From Amblyornis subalaris (taxonomy: Eukaryota; Chordata; Aves; Passeriformes; Ptilonorhynchidae), in the NCBI GenBank assembly GCA_018881555.1, contig JACAXG010000068.1, positions 2,260,198 through 2,324,197 on the forward strand: a DNA stretch of 64,000 nucleotides, written 5' to 3'. Position 1 is the first letter of the stretch, and every line of letters begins with the position of its first letter. Under the pieces are notes generated by a model. It saw only the letters and a list, made by a program, of their open reading frames with translations, searched no databases and was not told the origin of the DNA. Positions 36,201-46,116 of this stretch are shown one piece after another. Made by a program: the position numbers and the translations under genes.

Positions 36201-39200
36201 CTGTCGCAGAAGGGTTTGGTATTTTTCCAAGCCCCAACTCACCTCTCCCTGGTTCTTTTCCACCTTGTCTTTATCAGCGTGGATCTTCCGCAACAAATTT
36301 TTAATTCTCTTGTCGCAGAACTGGTACCTTTTGCTGTTGCTCTCGTTCAGCTTTCTCACTTGAGCTACCAAAAAAGAGGAGACCTGGGCAGGCAAAAGGG
36401 GAGAAAAGAGGAATTAAGCCAAGCAGAGCTGAGGGTGTAATTTGGGAACCTGATCATCACTTTAGCTCCTTAAATAGGCAAAAATATCTGTGTACCTTGA
36501 AGACAGGTTGTCTTGGAATTCAGCCAGAGGTTTTGCCTACAGATGTTTAACTCCTCTGACATTTTCAAGGTTATCCCTTCCCATATTCCANTTCTAACAA
36601 GACCAAGGCACTGCTACACCACACCACATAATCCCCNTGGAACTCACTGTCCAGAGCAGATCCTGGTAATGGATCATCATCCGCACCACGTCAGCCGCCC
36701 CCTCCGCCAGCTGCTTCTCCTTCCCCTCGGGGATCTTGTTTGGCAGCCCCTTGTGCATGAAGAGGTTCGGGGCCATGACCGTGGAAACGTTCCAGAGGTT
36801 CATCTTGTTGTTGTTCTCCCTGGCAACCACTTTGCTGAGAAACTCCAGTAGGGCCTGAAGAGAGGGAAAGAGACTTAAGACATCCACTACTAGTATTGCT
36901 CAGAAACTACCGTGGCAACTGAGAGATCATTAATAGCACTTTTTCTTGATATAAATCAGCAAAATCCTGTTTCTGCAGTCAGGAAGTACAGTGGCCAATT
37001 TCTAATAGGATAGCAGCAAATAACCACACCAAGAAAGGTAGTTTATCCAGCATTTATGAATCAGGAATCACAGTCTNTGTGGGAAGTAGATGAGCTCTTG
37101 CTCCTTGGCAGGTGCTAACTTACAAAGCCCAGTTGTAAAAGTTACACAATCCAAAGATGAACCCCTCCCTTCTCTCAGTATCCCCTCAAAGCCATTCCCA
37201 GATGTGGAAAAGTAAACCCTTTTGGATTATCTCTTTCACCTCACACCTCCACCAGAGCCATGACAGATCATCCTGGACTGGATTATATGTTCCAGCACTC
37301 TAAATGAAGCGTGCAGGGTGCTAAGCCAGCCTTGCCTTTAATACTTGGAGGCTGAACTACTCAGGAGAGAGAGGAAAAAAAGTCAGAGGTGGTGCCAATT
37401 TAAAAAGCCATGTAGATGTGGCACTTGGGGACATGGGTTAGTGGTGGCCTTGGCGGTGCTGACTTAATCGTTGGACTCAATGATTTTAAAGGGGTTTTTT
37501 CAACATAAATGATTCTGTGATTCTATGTTTTACCAGTCCAATCAAAAGCAAGCAGTTACCTTTAGAGTGTTTCTGTTGGGCTCTGGCAGAATCAGGATCA
37601 GGAGGTTTAGAGCTTGCAATCTTTGCTTCAGGTCTGGAATATCTAGAGAGGGAGAGCAACAACAGGACAGAGGATTCAGGCTCCTGACACTGTTCTTTTC
37701 GAGCACAGGAGACCCCAAGCACTAAGGCAAATACTTCTTGGATTGTTTGTCATCTAGAATTTGAGACCTTGTTCCACAGAAGTAAATCAAGCTCACACTG
37801 TCCTTGTGAAGGGAACTACCCATGTTTTAGAAGTCTTGCTTGTTCCCTTCAGAGAACACAGTCTGCCNGCAACTCTGATGCCCCCGAAGGGCAGCAAAAA
37901 AACCCATAATTCCCCATTTTTTGAACAAAGTTGTGCACTTATACAGTTAGCTTAACATCCAAACCANCTATTCAGGCACAAATCCCAAAGAAAGGTTCTT
38001 GCAGAACACCACGTTACCCGCAGGAAGACAAGTCTGCGTGCCCTGGCCAGTTGCCACAGCTCAGTCTGCGTGTCATTACTGATCAATTTGTCCGGAATTC
38101 ATGGCAGCAACCTTGCNGCCTCAAATGACACATCATTTGAGACCCCGGGACAGCGCTGCTACCCAAAGGTGGATTCACCAAGCACCGGTGACTACAACCC
38201 TCAGCCGTGCTCTGCGTTCCCATGGGATCNGCAGGCTCCCAGCACACCCGACAGGAGAGCCCACGACCAGTGGAGCTTTGCACAAGCCAAACTGGTGCCA
38301 GTCAGCAGAGCAGGACTCACTCTGAACAGCAGCAAAGGCAGGCAGGTACTCTGCAGTGAGCAGCGGGGCCGGCAGCTCGCGGATGAACCTCTTCAGCAGC
38401 CCCGACACGTCGTTCTGGTGAACCTCGTCCCAGCGGAACAGGCCACTGTAGAAGTCCCTTTCCAGCTTCTGTTCCAGGCTCTGTTCAAAAAGATGGCATT
38501 TATCACATGCTTTAATAGGAGAAATGTTATAGCTGAGCACCGGGAGGGCAACACACCAAATCAAAAGAGTGCTCAGCACACACTCCCAGATTTCCCAGGA
38601 ATGGATGTTTCTAGGGATGAGACGATTCAGCTTGTTTAAACACTTGCTTCAGCAAATGCTCCCTGATCCCCTCTGACACTTTCAAACTCTGCTAAAGAGC
38701 TCATACCTTGATTCTGGTCTGGGACCCAGAAACTCTCAGGATGCCCTCTGTTTCAAGTCCTCTCTTCTCCAAGCAGGATAGCAGCTATTAAAGGGAGAAA
38801 AAGAAAGCTCTTAGGCACAGAGGATGAGGAGTCAGCCCTTCCTCATCGCAGGCTCCTGACTCTGGGGATGAGAGGGGTGAATGAGAGCTGCAGAGAACTT
38901 ACTGCCTGGAGTAGCAGAGGGACCTTGGTGTTGGGCAGCAGCTTTTGGTCATTTTCTAACAGGGTGTTGAGTGGAACTCCAAAGAGTCTTTTCTCTACAA
39001 CAGGAACAACAGTTTTAAGTCTGTATCACCTCTAAAAGAGGTGTGAGGGATATATTCCCCGCTGCAGACTAAGATGGCACTTTTATAAGCACAGATACTG
39101 GAGAAGGAGAGGAATAGTTNAACAGGACAAGTGCATTTGATAGCCTGACATAAATGTGGTACTAGGCCTTGATGTCATGATCCACTGNCTTCCAGGAAAA

Positions 39201-42200
39201 AATCCTGGCCAAGGAAAACACACCTGTCACAAGTTCCTTATCAAAGACCCTCTCCATTCTAACATTTGAAACAAAAGTGATGACGAGAAGATGAGTGTAA
39301 AAAAAAAAAAAAGGGGGGCAAAAAAAAGTACAACTAACCTGTTGTTTTCAGTTTTGCTGCTTTGTTTCTCTTCAGCTCAAAGCCCAGGATATCACAGAGA
39401 GCTGTTAGTTCAATGAGGGCCAGCGTGGGGATNTTCTTCATGTCCTGAGCTGACAGATCTCCGATCCTGGTCACTCCTAGCCTGCCCTTAGGGATCTTAA
39501 ATCTCTAAGGGAAACACAGCCAGAAGGTTCAGTTCAAGTTATCACTCCTAACCCCACCAGTGAACAACTTTTGCTGTATTTTTATGTATCCTTAACATAA
39601 CGAGGAATCTGTTCTTTCTGCTGTGCTAAAGACCAGACTTATGTTCAAAACTGCTCCTATTCAACCACCAGTTGAATAAATATTTTCCCTTTTCAATAAT
39701 CGTACTGGAGGTCCCAATTTGTCTAAGGTAAAGACAGCCTGATACCCATCCTAATGTATTTGAACATTGGAAGCAATCCAGTTAAATTGTGGAGAAGAAA
39801 ATTGACAGAATTAAAAGCAAGAATGACAAGTTGTTATTGCTTTTTCAGTGGAAACAACCCAAATCTGTACTAAAGTATCTCATTTCACACATAAATCTTA
39901 CTTCTTTTGACCCTCCACTACACAGTGTCTATCCTTGCCCAACACTGCAAGCACAACAGCACAACATAACCAAAAATACCACCTAACACAGACCCACTGC
40001 AACACTGCCCATAGGTATGAATTCAATTCAGCATCTTGTACTGTCTTGACAAGAACAGACTAATAAATTCTAACAAGAAAAATTCCTTCAGTGCTTACAG
40101 TTAGGGCGTTTCCATCCTTTAACTTCCTGGATTCAGACAGGAACGATCCCTTGAGCAGGACAGCTGCTTGCTCCGAGTAGGCAACATCCATATTGAACAC
40201 CTCCTCTTTCCCAGGGTTTCGAACTGTGCAGGAGTAATCCTGGGTTTCTGCTGCAGAGGAGAAATTGTCTTGAATTTCTGAAAGCCAGGAGGGTGAAGCT
40301 CAGAAAGCAAGTGTGCTAAAAAAAGCAGTTTGAGACAGATTTTGCACTATTGCTTTTAAAAAAATCCTGCAGGAACATATGGAAACAGTGCCCCGATAGC
40401 ACAGTCCTGAGACTGATCAATAGAGTAAGATTCTTCCCTGAAAGGGTGGTCAGTCAGGGGAACAGGCTGCCCAGGGAAGTGGTGGAGTCACCCTCCCTGC
40501 AAATGTTCACAAATCCTACAGATGTGGCACCTGGGGACATGGTTTAGTGGTGAACAAAATGTGTGTGTAGCTTTCCTTCCAGTTCCAGCCCTGCTTCAGA
40601 TCCTACTCCCCACTCAGTCCTACTCCACATTTAGAAACCTCCTCCTTACTTCTCTGGGTGTTTGAAGTCCGTAGATTGTGCCACAATGGATCCGGGCTGG
40701 ACTCCTCTTTTTCTGCTGCTGTCTCCTGAAAAATAAGAAAGAAGTTGTTTTGGCCACAACCGAAATAGCAGAGCTGCAGGGAAACAGCTGGAAAGCCAAA
40801 GCTTATGAATCCTCAAGCAAGAAAAAAACCCAACCAAATAAATCAACTCCACCCAAAAAGGCAGCGCTAGCCTTTCTCCACGATTTCCAGCTGTACAAGG
40901 TCAGCTTATCAGAACGGAATTCGGGAAGCTCTCTCTTGTTTAGGCTAACGATGATTTAAACACGACACTGGAGCAAAGAAAACACGAGAGGGCTCCAAAC
41001 GCTGCCGCGCTCCCCGAGGCTGCCGTGCCGTAGGCACCACACCGCGGCATTCCAGCGGCCTCTAGGAAAGCTACGGACCTGCGGCTTTGGGAATAACTTC
41101 CCAGCGCCGCAGCCAGGCCGCGGAATTGCACAGGTCCTTCAGGGAGCTCCCAACTCAGCCAACAAACCTCCGAGCCGCCCACGCCGAAGATGTCGCGGAC
41201 GTCGCGCACGGGGTGCTTGTTCTTCCTGCGGCGGGAGCGCGAGTAGGTGTCCAGCCGGCGCTGCACGGCCGCCGCCTGCGTCTTGGTCAGCGTGGACAGC
41301 AGCACCAGGTTGTCCTTGTCCGAGGCCGGGTCCCCCAGGAGGTCGGACAGCCCCGCGTCCTGCAGCCACTCGGCTTCGGCTTCTCCCTCTGCCGAGAGGG
41401 GCGAGAGAAGGCAGAGTGAGCGGAGAGCGGGAGTTTGGGGGATGGCAGCGCTCCAGAGGCAGGAAAGCACGAGTCTGAGCCACCTCCTTTCTGGGATGGC
41501 GGTGGGACAGTTAGTTAGGCTGTGCTCNAATTCTTAACCCTGTTCCTGGGTTAAGGAACACACAGCACTTTGGGCAGGTGGAGCTGCCCACAGAGTTCTT
41601 AGTGCTCACCCCCGGTGAGGAAAAAGGGGAAGAAAAAGCTGTGGAGGCACAGACACTGCCAGGAACGCAGGCTCCCGCAGAAGCTGGGCGAAAGTGTGAC
41701 CCTAGGTGGTATCTAGACAAGGATTGCAACACGACAGGGGAGGAAAATCAGGTGGACTTGATAAATCCACTTGATAAAGCACTGGCAGCAGCACATTGGC
41801 AGCAGCACACAGCCACCCCAGAAGGAATGGCAGTGCTTCCCTGGATCCCACCCCATNTTTCAACAGCTTTGAGAAAGGACAAAAGGTCTGTGAGAAGCCA
41901 CAACACTGAATATTTGCCTTTTGTACTTTTCCAAATTTCTTGATTGCTTCTTTTACTTTTTATTTATCTATGTGCACACCTAGGTATCAACAATATGTTT
42001 TTAAATATTCAGACCCTGATCTGGTACATTCAAACTTATTTTATTTAACATACTTGCAGAAGTATTTGTTTACATTACCCCTAGTCTTTAATTTTTTAAG
42101 GGAATTGGTGTCCATACACTCAATGAAAGCAGAAACGTTATTTTTACTCTGTGCATTCCCTTTATGTCTGGGCCTATTCAAAATGTCACTAAAATTAAAG

Positions 42201-45200
42201 ACCATTCCAGTTCCAGAGGGAAGTGTGAGAAGCCTGGAGCTTCAATTCCACTTCATTCTTCAATATATAAAAAGTTGCACTTCAAACACGGAAGACAACT
42301 TTATTTTCTTATGGGATACACTCATAAGGAAGTGCAAGTGAGAAAGTGCCCTGAGCAAGGCAGCTACTTGGAATTCAAAGATGAAAGAAACAATTTAGCA
42401 GGTGACTTCAACTTTAACACAGTGAACACCACGAAGCCTTTATCTTTTCAATTCCATCTACCACATTCATTCGCTGCAGGCAGCTCCAGTTCAGCTCCAC
42501 CAAAGGTTGTACTGGGAAAAAGAAAAATCACAACTGAACTGACTGGCACAGAGCAGCTCATTCCCACTCTTCCTGTCCTATGCAAACTTCTACCTCCTCA
42601 GTTATCGCTGCTGCTCAGGCCAAGTTGTGTTATTGCTGCATCAGTTAAAAGCAGCCACANAGCTCTTCCGGAGAGACTAAATAATTTAATTTTTCTGGAG
42701 AAACCTGGTGTTCATGCAGCCTGCAAACACATCGTGGCACAATGAAAACTCAGTCTTCAGAGCATGGTCTTTGTGATTTTTGGTGCTGTAATGAAACAGA
42801 ACTTTTTTCATCATCACACCACAANAAACAGAGCTGAACTTCAAGTATTTCCCTAAATGGATCTTCTAGCAAATTATCTGATTTTCCTATATAGTCTTAA
42901 ATTTTTTTCTTTTCCCATGTTTGGTTGACAGAAGTGAACANGTAACAGCATCCCCTGGGCACCACCAGTCGTGGTCCCACTCACAGCTCCTCAGCTCTTT
43001 GTCCTACACCCGTGGTTTCACAGCAGAACAACACACAAAAAGCCTCTGCTTTATTTTGCCTTTGGGAACTGAAGGAAGTGAAGTGTATTGCTTGCAAATT
43101 TTGAAAATAGCCAATTCCAGTCATAACAGGAAACTAATCTTATACACAATGCTAAACAGCAGCCCCTACATTGGACATCCGTGTGGGCCTCTGCCCCATC
43201 TGCTGCCAAAGCACCAGATTGTAATTCCTCTATTTACTATTTTGGCCCAGTTATGTTTGCCAGGAACACAGAAGGAAACCGGCAAAATGGGTTATTTATG
43301 GGGAAAAGGGAAAAATTGGAGAGAAACAGGTCAGAATGGAGAGGTTCACAGAAAATGAGCCACAGGTTTAAGCCTGGGGAGCTGCTAATATTTGCCTTGT
43401 GAGTTCCAGGAAAGCAGCATTTCAGGGGGGCACAATTAGGAATGATTTCACAGAACTAAAGAGCATCAGTTCCAAAAACTTACTTGAAATATAACCTAGC
43501 CAAAAGTAGCGTTTGTAATAAAGTATTCACTTTCCAAATATTTAAAGGAGAGCTACAGCATCCTACAATTTCAGACTAAATATTATGCACAACTTCCTAT
43601 CTAGTTTTTGAAGATGAAGGATCCCTCTTTGCTGAGGGTTCTCAGCCACGGTTCCACGCTGCGAGGATGCAGACAGGTATTTCAGTGGCAGAGTGCCTGT
43701 GTCCTCAGCTGCCTGTGCTGTCAGGCCTTGGAGAGAGCTGGGCAAACAGCCAGGACAGGACAAGGCTGTATTTCAGGAAAAAGCTACTTCCTGCTCCCAC
43801 CAACTGTTGGCAAGGCCAGAAGTGCCATCAGCACCTTGCAGCTGCCCCAGATCTGCAGTTTCACACTGGCCCCACTGCCACGAGCAGCTCCCCAGGACAG
43901 CAGCCCTCACCCGGGGCTTGCACAGGAGCCCAGCNTTCCCAGCTGGGTCAGCGTTTTGGCAGTGCCTTATCCCCACGCAGCCTCCTCCTGTCCCCGTGCC
44001 GTGGTTATCACCAGCCATCTCCAGGCTGAGCCGTGCTGNCTCCAGAGGAGCTGTCAGCTGCAGCCCAAGTGCAGCTTCCCGGGATTTATGCAAACAGCGG
44101 CGGTGCCTCCGGCTCCGAGGAGCCCCAGAGCTCTAAGCAGAAGCTGCAGAGATGTGAAAGCCAACAGGCACCAGCCAAACCCTGCACCCACACCATCCAA
44201 AGCTTCCCCCTTGCCACCAACATCCCCAGTGCAAGGTTTATTTGCCTAAGCTCCTTTGGAGAAAGCACGAGGAGCCTGAGCCTGCCCCACCTCCTTCCCC
44301 AGCCTGCTGGGAAGGCTTCGCTACTTGGAGCATTATTTCAAGTCTGTCTGGTTTCAGTGGCCAATTAAGCACTCAGCTCCTGCCTACTAGATTAATCTAC
44401 AGCATTAAAAGACACTTTTCCTTGTGTCCCTGCCTGCACACAGTAATCAAACTGCCTCCAGCATATCAGTCTTTAGGATATCCCAGACAGTCTTTCATCT
44501 CATGGCATGGTCCCTTTTCCAGTCTCCTTCCTGGTGCACTCCTTTTCTGAGTCACTTTGCATCTCTTCCAGTTCTAAAAAAAAAAATCAAACTTATGTCC
44601 TTTATATAGGGACACTAATAGCAGACATTAATGTTTACCATGTCTTGCCTACTATGGCAGACAGGGAGGGTGATGTTCCCACCCTGCTCTCCAGAGCTCC
44701 TCTCTGCCCCCAGGAGAGCTANGGACCCTTCCCAAGCACAGCAGCACACTGGGACTGTCACACAAACACGTCCCCATGACAAATCCTCCTCAATACCAGG
44801 CAGCACAGCAGCTGTGCAGGCTGCAAACCTGTGTTCAAGGGGAGGTACAGCCAACCACCTCACATTCCCCAAAGTGGACCCAGGAATGGTGTGATCCCCA
44901 TCTGTGGGATCACTGGGTGTTTAGCACCACTTATCAGCCCTCCAGCACCCCGGGGTGTTGTACCTCTCTTGTCCCACCTCATCAGGAACTGTAGTGATAG
45001 GACAAGCAGTAATGGATTCACACTGAAAGAGGGGAAATTTAGGTTAGATATTAGGAAGAACTTCTTCCCTGTGAGGGTGGGGAGGCCCTGGCACAGGTTG
45101 CCCGGAGAAGCTGTGGCTGCCCCATCCCTGGAAGTGTCCAAGGCCAGNTTGGACAGGGCTTGGAGCAGCCTGGGATAGTGGAAGGTGTCCCTGCCCATAG

Positions 45201-46094
45201 CAGGGGATGGAATGAGATGATCCTTAAGGTCCCTTCCAACCCAAACCATTCTGTGATTCTACAAAAGGAAACTGTATTCCAAAAATTTTGGAATAACTGG
45301 CTCAGGTTCCAGTTATTAACACCACATAACATCAGCACTACAGAAGGTCCATTAGAAACACCCCATGCACATGAAACAGCCTTCCAAAGAAAGAAAATAA
45401 GGATATGCAGGAAAAACCCTGGGTGGATGGACTCAAGGCTCTCTGGATGTTTATTGTGGTTTCTTGAACAGTGAATTAGAGAGGCAACAGTCTGCCTTCC
45501 ACAGAAGCAGCTCCCATAAAAGCCACTGTGATGAATCCCAGAACCACGTACACAAACAAGCCTTCCCAAACAGCCCCAGCTCCCACAGGGTGTTTGCCAT
45601 NCACCACCTGCCCCGGCAGTGAGAGCCCCCACACTTAGTGGGGCTGCTTGCAAACTCTGGAGCCTTGAACATGCTCCTGTGACTGACCTCTGCAGTCAGC
45701 TCTGCTTCAGAAGCCGAAACCAGGCCAGGCCAGCCCTCCCCTTCTGCAGGGCATTATCCACCACCCAATTAAAATAANATGCCTATCTCTGATTGACTGA
45801 TAATGCCCTAACCATACTCCAACATGCTTCTGAATCGTTCAGGTGCATAAGCAAGTTTTCTGTTTCAGATGTTCGCATTCCTCTCCTCACTCCCAACATT
45901 TTTGGCAACCTACCCTCCTGTGTTTTGACATCTGCAAGGCTGCATTCCTCCTGCTCGGCTTCAGCACTCTGTTTAATGTTCTCAACTTCCAGCCAAAAGC
46001 TGTCCATTGACANGTTGTCCAAAGCCTCTACCCTGGAATTCGTGCCCTCTGACACCGGGGATGCCAAAGGACTCTTCGGAGGAAGCTGGTTCAT
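33163..46094 (-). CDS. ARHGAP40: ARHGAP40-like Rho GTPase-activating protein, 14 coding exons, intact
   Basis: Joined on the minus strand from 46094 to 33163: 46094-45914, 41388-41168, 40725-40650, 40250-40099, 39504-39339, 38994-38903, 38784-38707, 38480-38321, 37642-37560, 36854-36648, 36383-36243, 34640-34480, 33657-33602, 33269-33163. All introns are GT-AG, phases agree at every junction, and the sum is 1881 bases (626 residues plus stop). The RhoGAP domain runs about residues 268-475. It contains the arginine finger in GILRVSG (R313), the RELPAPL signature with K352 and R356, and MAPNL (N433). RhoGAP proteins speed GTP hydrolysis by Rho-family GTPases in the cytosol and so affect actin. 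The N-terminal SMDSFW and VRDIFGV motifs and the C-terminal INPHAEW motif place it in the ARHGAP18/28/40 group. Human ARHGAP40, as I recall, has about 622 residues, against about 663 for ARHGAP18 and 729 for ARHGAP28, so the length favours ARHGAP40. The start is the first in-frame ATG after a good acceptor, with A at -3. A longer N-terminus from an exon at 55 kb is possible. Family certain, paralogue likely. Confidence 0.8.
33455..33545 (+). mobile_element. CR1 fragment in ARHGAP40 intron
   Basis: TTCTTCACTGTGAGGGTGAT and GGGCACAGGTTGCCCAGAG match the CR1 run upstream of its 3' end. It lies 57 bases from the exon at 33602, antisense to the gene. Confidence 0.75.
33602..33657 (-). CDS. ARHGAP40: ARHGAP40 coding exon 13 (residues 573-591)
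   Basis: 56-base exon between acceptor CTGCAG and donor GTAAGT. Encodes NNSMDCTNLLLYEVGGNI, which aligns with the LYEIGGNIGE run at the C-terminus of ARHGAP18. Confidence 0.88.
34480..34640 (-). CDS. ARHGAP40: ARHGAP40 coding exon 12 (residues 520-572)
   Basis: Too short and too phase-dependent to appear as an open frame from a Met. Encodes PSKLVKVHASLLLKDSLEVH, then NNATRVADVLRQFQKN. It resembles the C-terminal region of ARHGAP18, which may bind small GTPases or other partners. Acceptor GTTCAG, donor GTAAAT, leaving two bases (TG) to complete a Cys codon in the next exon. Confidence 0.85.
36243..36383 (-). CDS. ARHGAP40: ARHGAP40 coding exon 11 (residues 473-519)
   Basis: Encodes VSSFLVAQVRKLNESNSKRY, then a lysine-rich helical run (KNLLRKIHADKDKVEKNQGE). 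This matches the basic, probably helical stretch that follows the GAP domain in ARHGAP18. Acceptor GCCCAG, donor GTGAGT. Confidence 0.88.
36648..36854 (-). CDS. ARHGAP40: ARHGAP40 coding exon 10 (residues 404-472)
   Basis: 207-base phase 0 exon encoding ALLEFLSKVVARENNNKMN, WNVSTVMAPNLF and MIHYQDLLWT. It holds the last conserved block of the RhoGAP domain, with N433 in MAPNL. Acceptor CTTCAG, donor GTGAGT. Confidence 0.92.
37400..37526 (+). mobile_element. CR1 LINE 3' fragment in ARHGAP40 intron
   Basis: ATGTGGCACTTGGGGACATGG, GTGGTGGCCTTGGCGGTGCT and the terminal ATGATTCTGTGATTCTATG. Antisense to the gene, ending about 33 bases from the donor of exon 9. Confidence 0.88.
37560..37642 (-). 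CDS. ARHGAP40: ARHGAP40 coding exon 9 (residues 376-403)
   Basis: Encodes IPDLKQRLQALNLLILILPE followed by PNRNTLK, the helix pair between RELPxPL and MAPNL in RhoGAP domains. Acceptor CTCTAG, donor GTAACT. A CR1 fragment ends only about 33 bases beyond this donor. Confidence 0.9.
38321..38480 (-). CDS. ARHGAP40: ARHGAP40 coding exon 8 (residues 323-375)
   Basis: Encodes LERDFYSGLFRWDEVHQNDV and LLKRFIRELPAPLLTAEYL. The K...RELPxPL signature (K352, R356) is a RhoGAP hallmark. Acceptor GAACAG, donor GTGAGT. Confidence 0.9.
38707..38784 (-). CDS. ARHGAP40: ARHGAP40 coding exon 7 (residues 297-322), arginine finger
   Basis: 78 bases in phase 0. Encodes LLSCLEKRGLETEGILRVSG and ends QTRIK. R313 in GILRVSG is the arginine finger expected to complete the GTPase active site. 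Its presence argues that the protein is catalytically competent. Confidence 0.9.
38903..38994 (-). CDS. ARHGAP40: ARHGAP40 coding exon 6 (residues 266-296), start of RhoGAP domain
   Basis: Encodes RLFGVPLNTLLENDQKLLPN and TKVPLLLQA. FGVPL is the usual first strand of a RhoGAP domain. Acceptor TTGTAG, donor GTAAGT. The phase 1 entry agrees with the previous exon. Confidence 0.88.
39299..39312 (+). repeat. A14 run in ARHGAP40 intron
   Basis: A14 followed by GGGGGGC and a second A run, about 27 bases from the donor side of exon 5. Confidence 0.9.
39339..39504 (-). CDS. ARHGAP40: ARHGAP40 coding exon 5 (residues 211-265)
   Basis: Encodes RFKIPKGRLGVTRIGDLSAQD and then LALIELTALCDILGFELKRN, the conserved run just before the GAP domain. 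Acceptor CCCTTAG, donor GTTAGT. An N at 39433 leaves residue 234 as Lys or Asn. Confidence 0.87.
40099..40250 (-). CDS. ARHGAP40: ARHGAP40 coding exon 4 (residues 160-210)
   Basis: Encodes the segment with TQDYSCTVRNPGKEE, NMDVAYSEQAAVLLKG and SRKLKDGNALT. Its acceptor is a tandem CAGCAG, so a second splice form starting three bases later would change Thr-Glu to Lys at residues 160-161. Donor GTAAGC. Confidence 0.85.
40420..40560 (+). mobile_element. CR1 LINE fragment in ARHGAP40 intron
   Basis: AGATTCTTCCCTGAAAGGGT, GGGGAACAGGCTGCCCAGGG, and GATGTGGCACCTGGGGACAT. The 3' end is lost. Antisense to the gene. Confidence 0.85.
40650..40725 (-). CDS. ARHGAP40: ARHGAP40 coding exon 3 (residues 135-160)
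   Basis: 76-base exon between acceptor TTTTCAG and donor GTAAGG. It encodes an acidic linker followed by DPLWHNLRTSNTQR. Phases agree with both neighbours. Confidence 0.82.
41168..41388 (-). CDS. ARHGAP40: ARHGAP40 coding exon 2 (residues 61-134)
   Basis: GC-rich exon encoding EAEWLQDAGLSDLLGD, LLSTLTKTQAAAVQRRLDTY and PVRDVRDIFGV, all conserved in the ARHGAP18/28/40 family ahead of the GAP domain. The acceptor is CGGCAG. The donor is GTTTGT, a weak match to consensus, but the reading frame continues correctly into the next exon. The surrounding 41.0-41.45 kb is CpG-rich, mostly from arginine and alanine codons. Confidence 0.88.
41389..45913 (-). other. Large ARHGAP40 intron between exons 1 and 2
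   Basis: A 4.5 kb intron. It contains one well-preserved plus-strand CR1 (45010-45260). Nothing else with coding character was recognised, and the open frames at 43.6-44.4 kb are low-complexity, proline- and serine-rich translations. Confidence 0.7.
45010..45260 (+). mobile_element. CR1 LINE 3' fragment, well preserved
   Basis: Near-consensus run: TTAGGTTAGATATTAGGAAG, GAGGGTGGGGAGGCCCTGGC, GGAGCAGCCTGGGATAGTGG, and a complete 3' end CATTCTGTGATTCT. The least diverged CR1 in the window, antisense to ARHGAP40. Confidence 0.95.
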
Positions 46095-46116
46095 TTTCCA
46101 AGGGCAATTTCTGGTG
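45914..46116 (-). CDS. ARHGAP40: ARHGAP40 exon with the likely start codon
   Basis: The exon follows a strong pyrimidine-rich acceptor (CCCCCAG) at 46117-46119 and ends before the donor GTAGGT. The ATG at 46094 opens residues 1-60 and the exon ends in phase 1. It encodes the family motif SMDSFWLEVENIKQS at residues 29-43. Bases 46116-46095 are either 5' UTR or, if the exon at 55 kb is used, seven more codons in frame. An N at 46013 makes codon 28 NTG (Leu, Met or Val). Confidence 0.8.

Noticed and set aside
43608..44249. 213-codon plus-strand open frame in an intron
   Set aside because: Low-complexity Pro/Ser/Ala-rich translation with overlapping frames of similar character on both strands, typical of GC-rich non-coding DNA.
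33163..46094. Assignment of the gene to ARHGAP18 or ARHGAP28
   Set aside because: The domain order is the same, but the 626-residue length matches ARHGAP40 better. Not fully excluded without an alignment.
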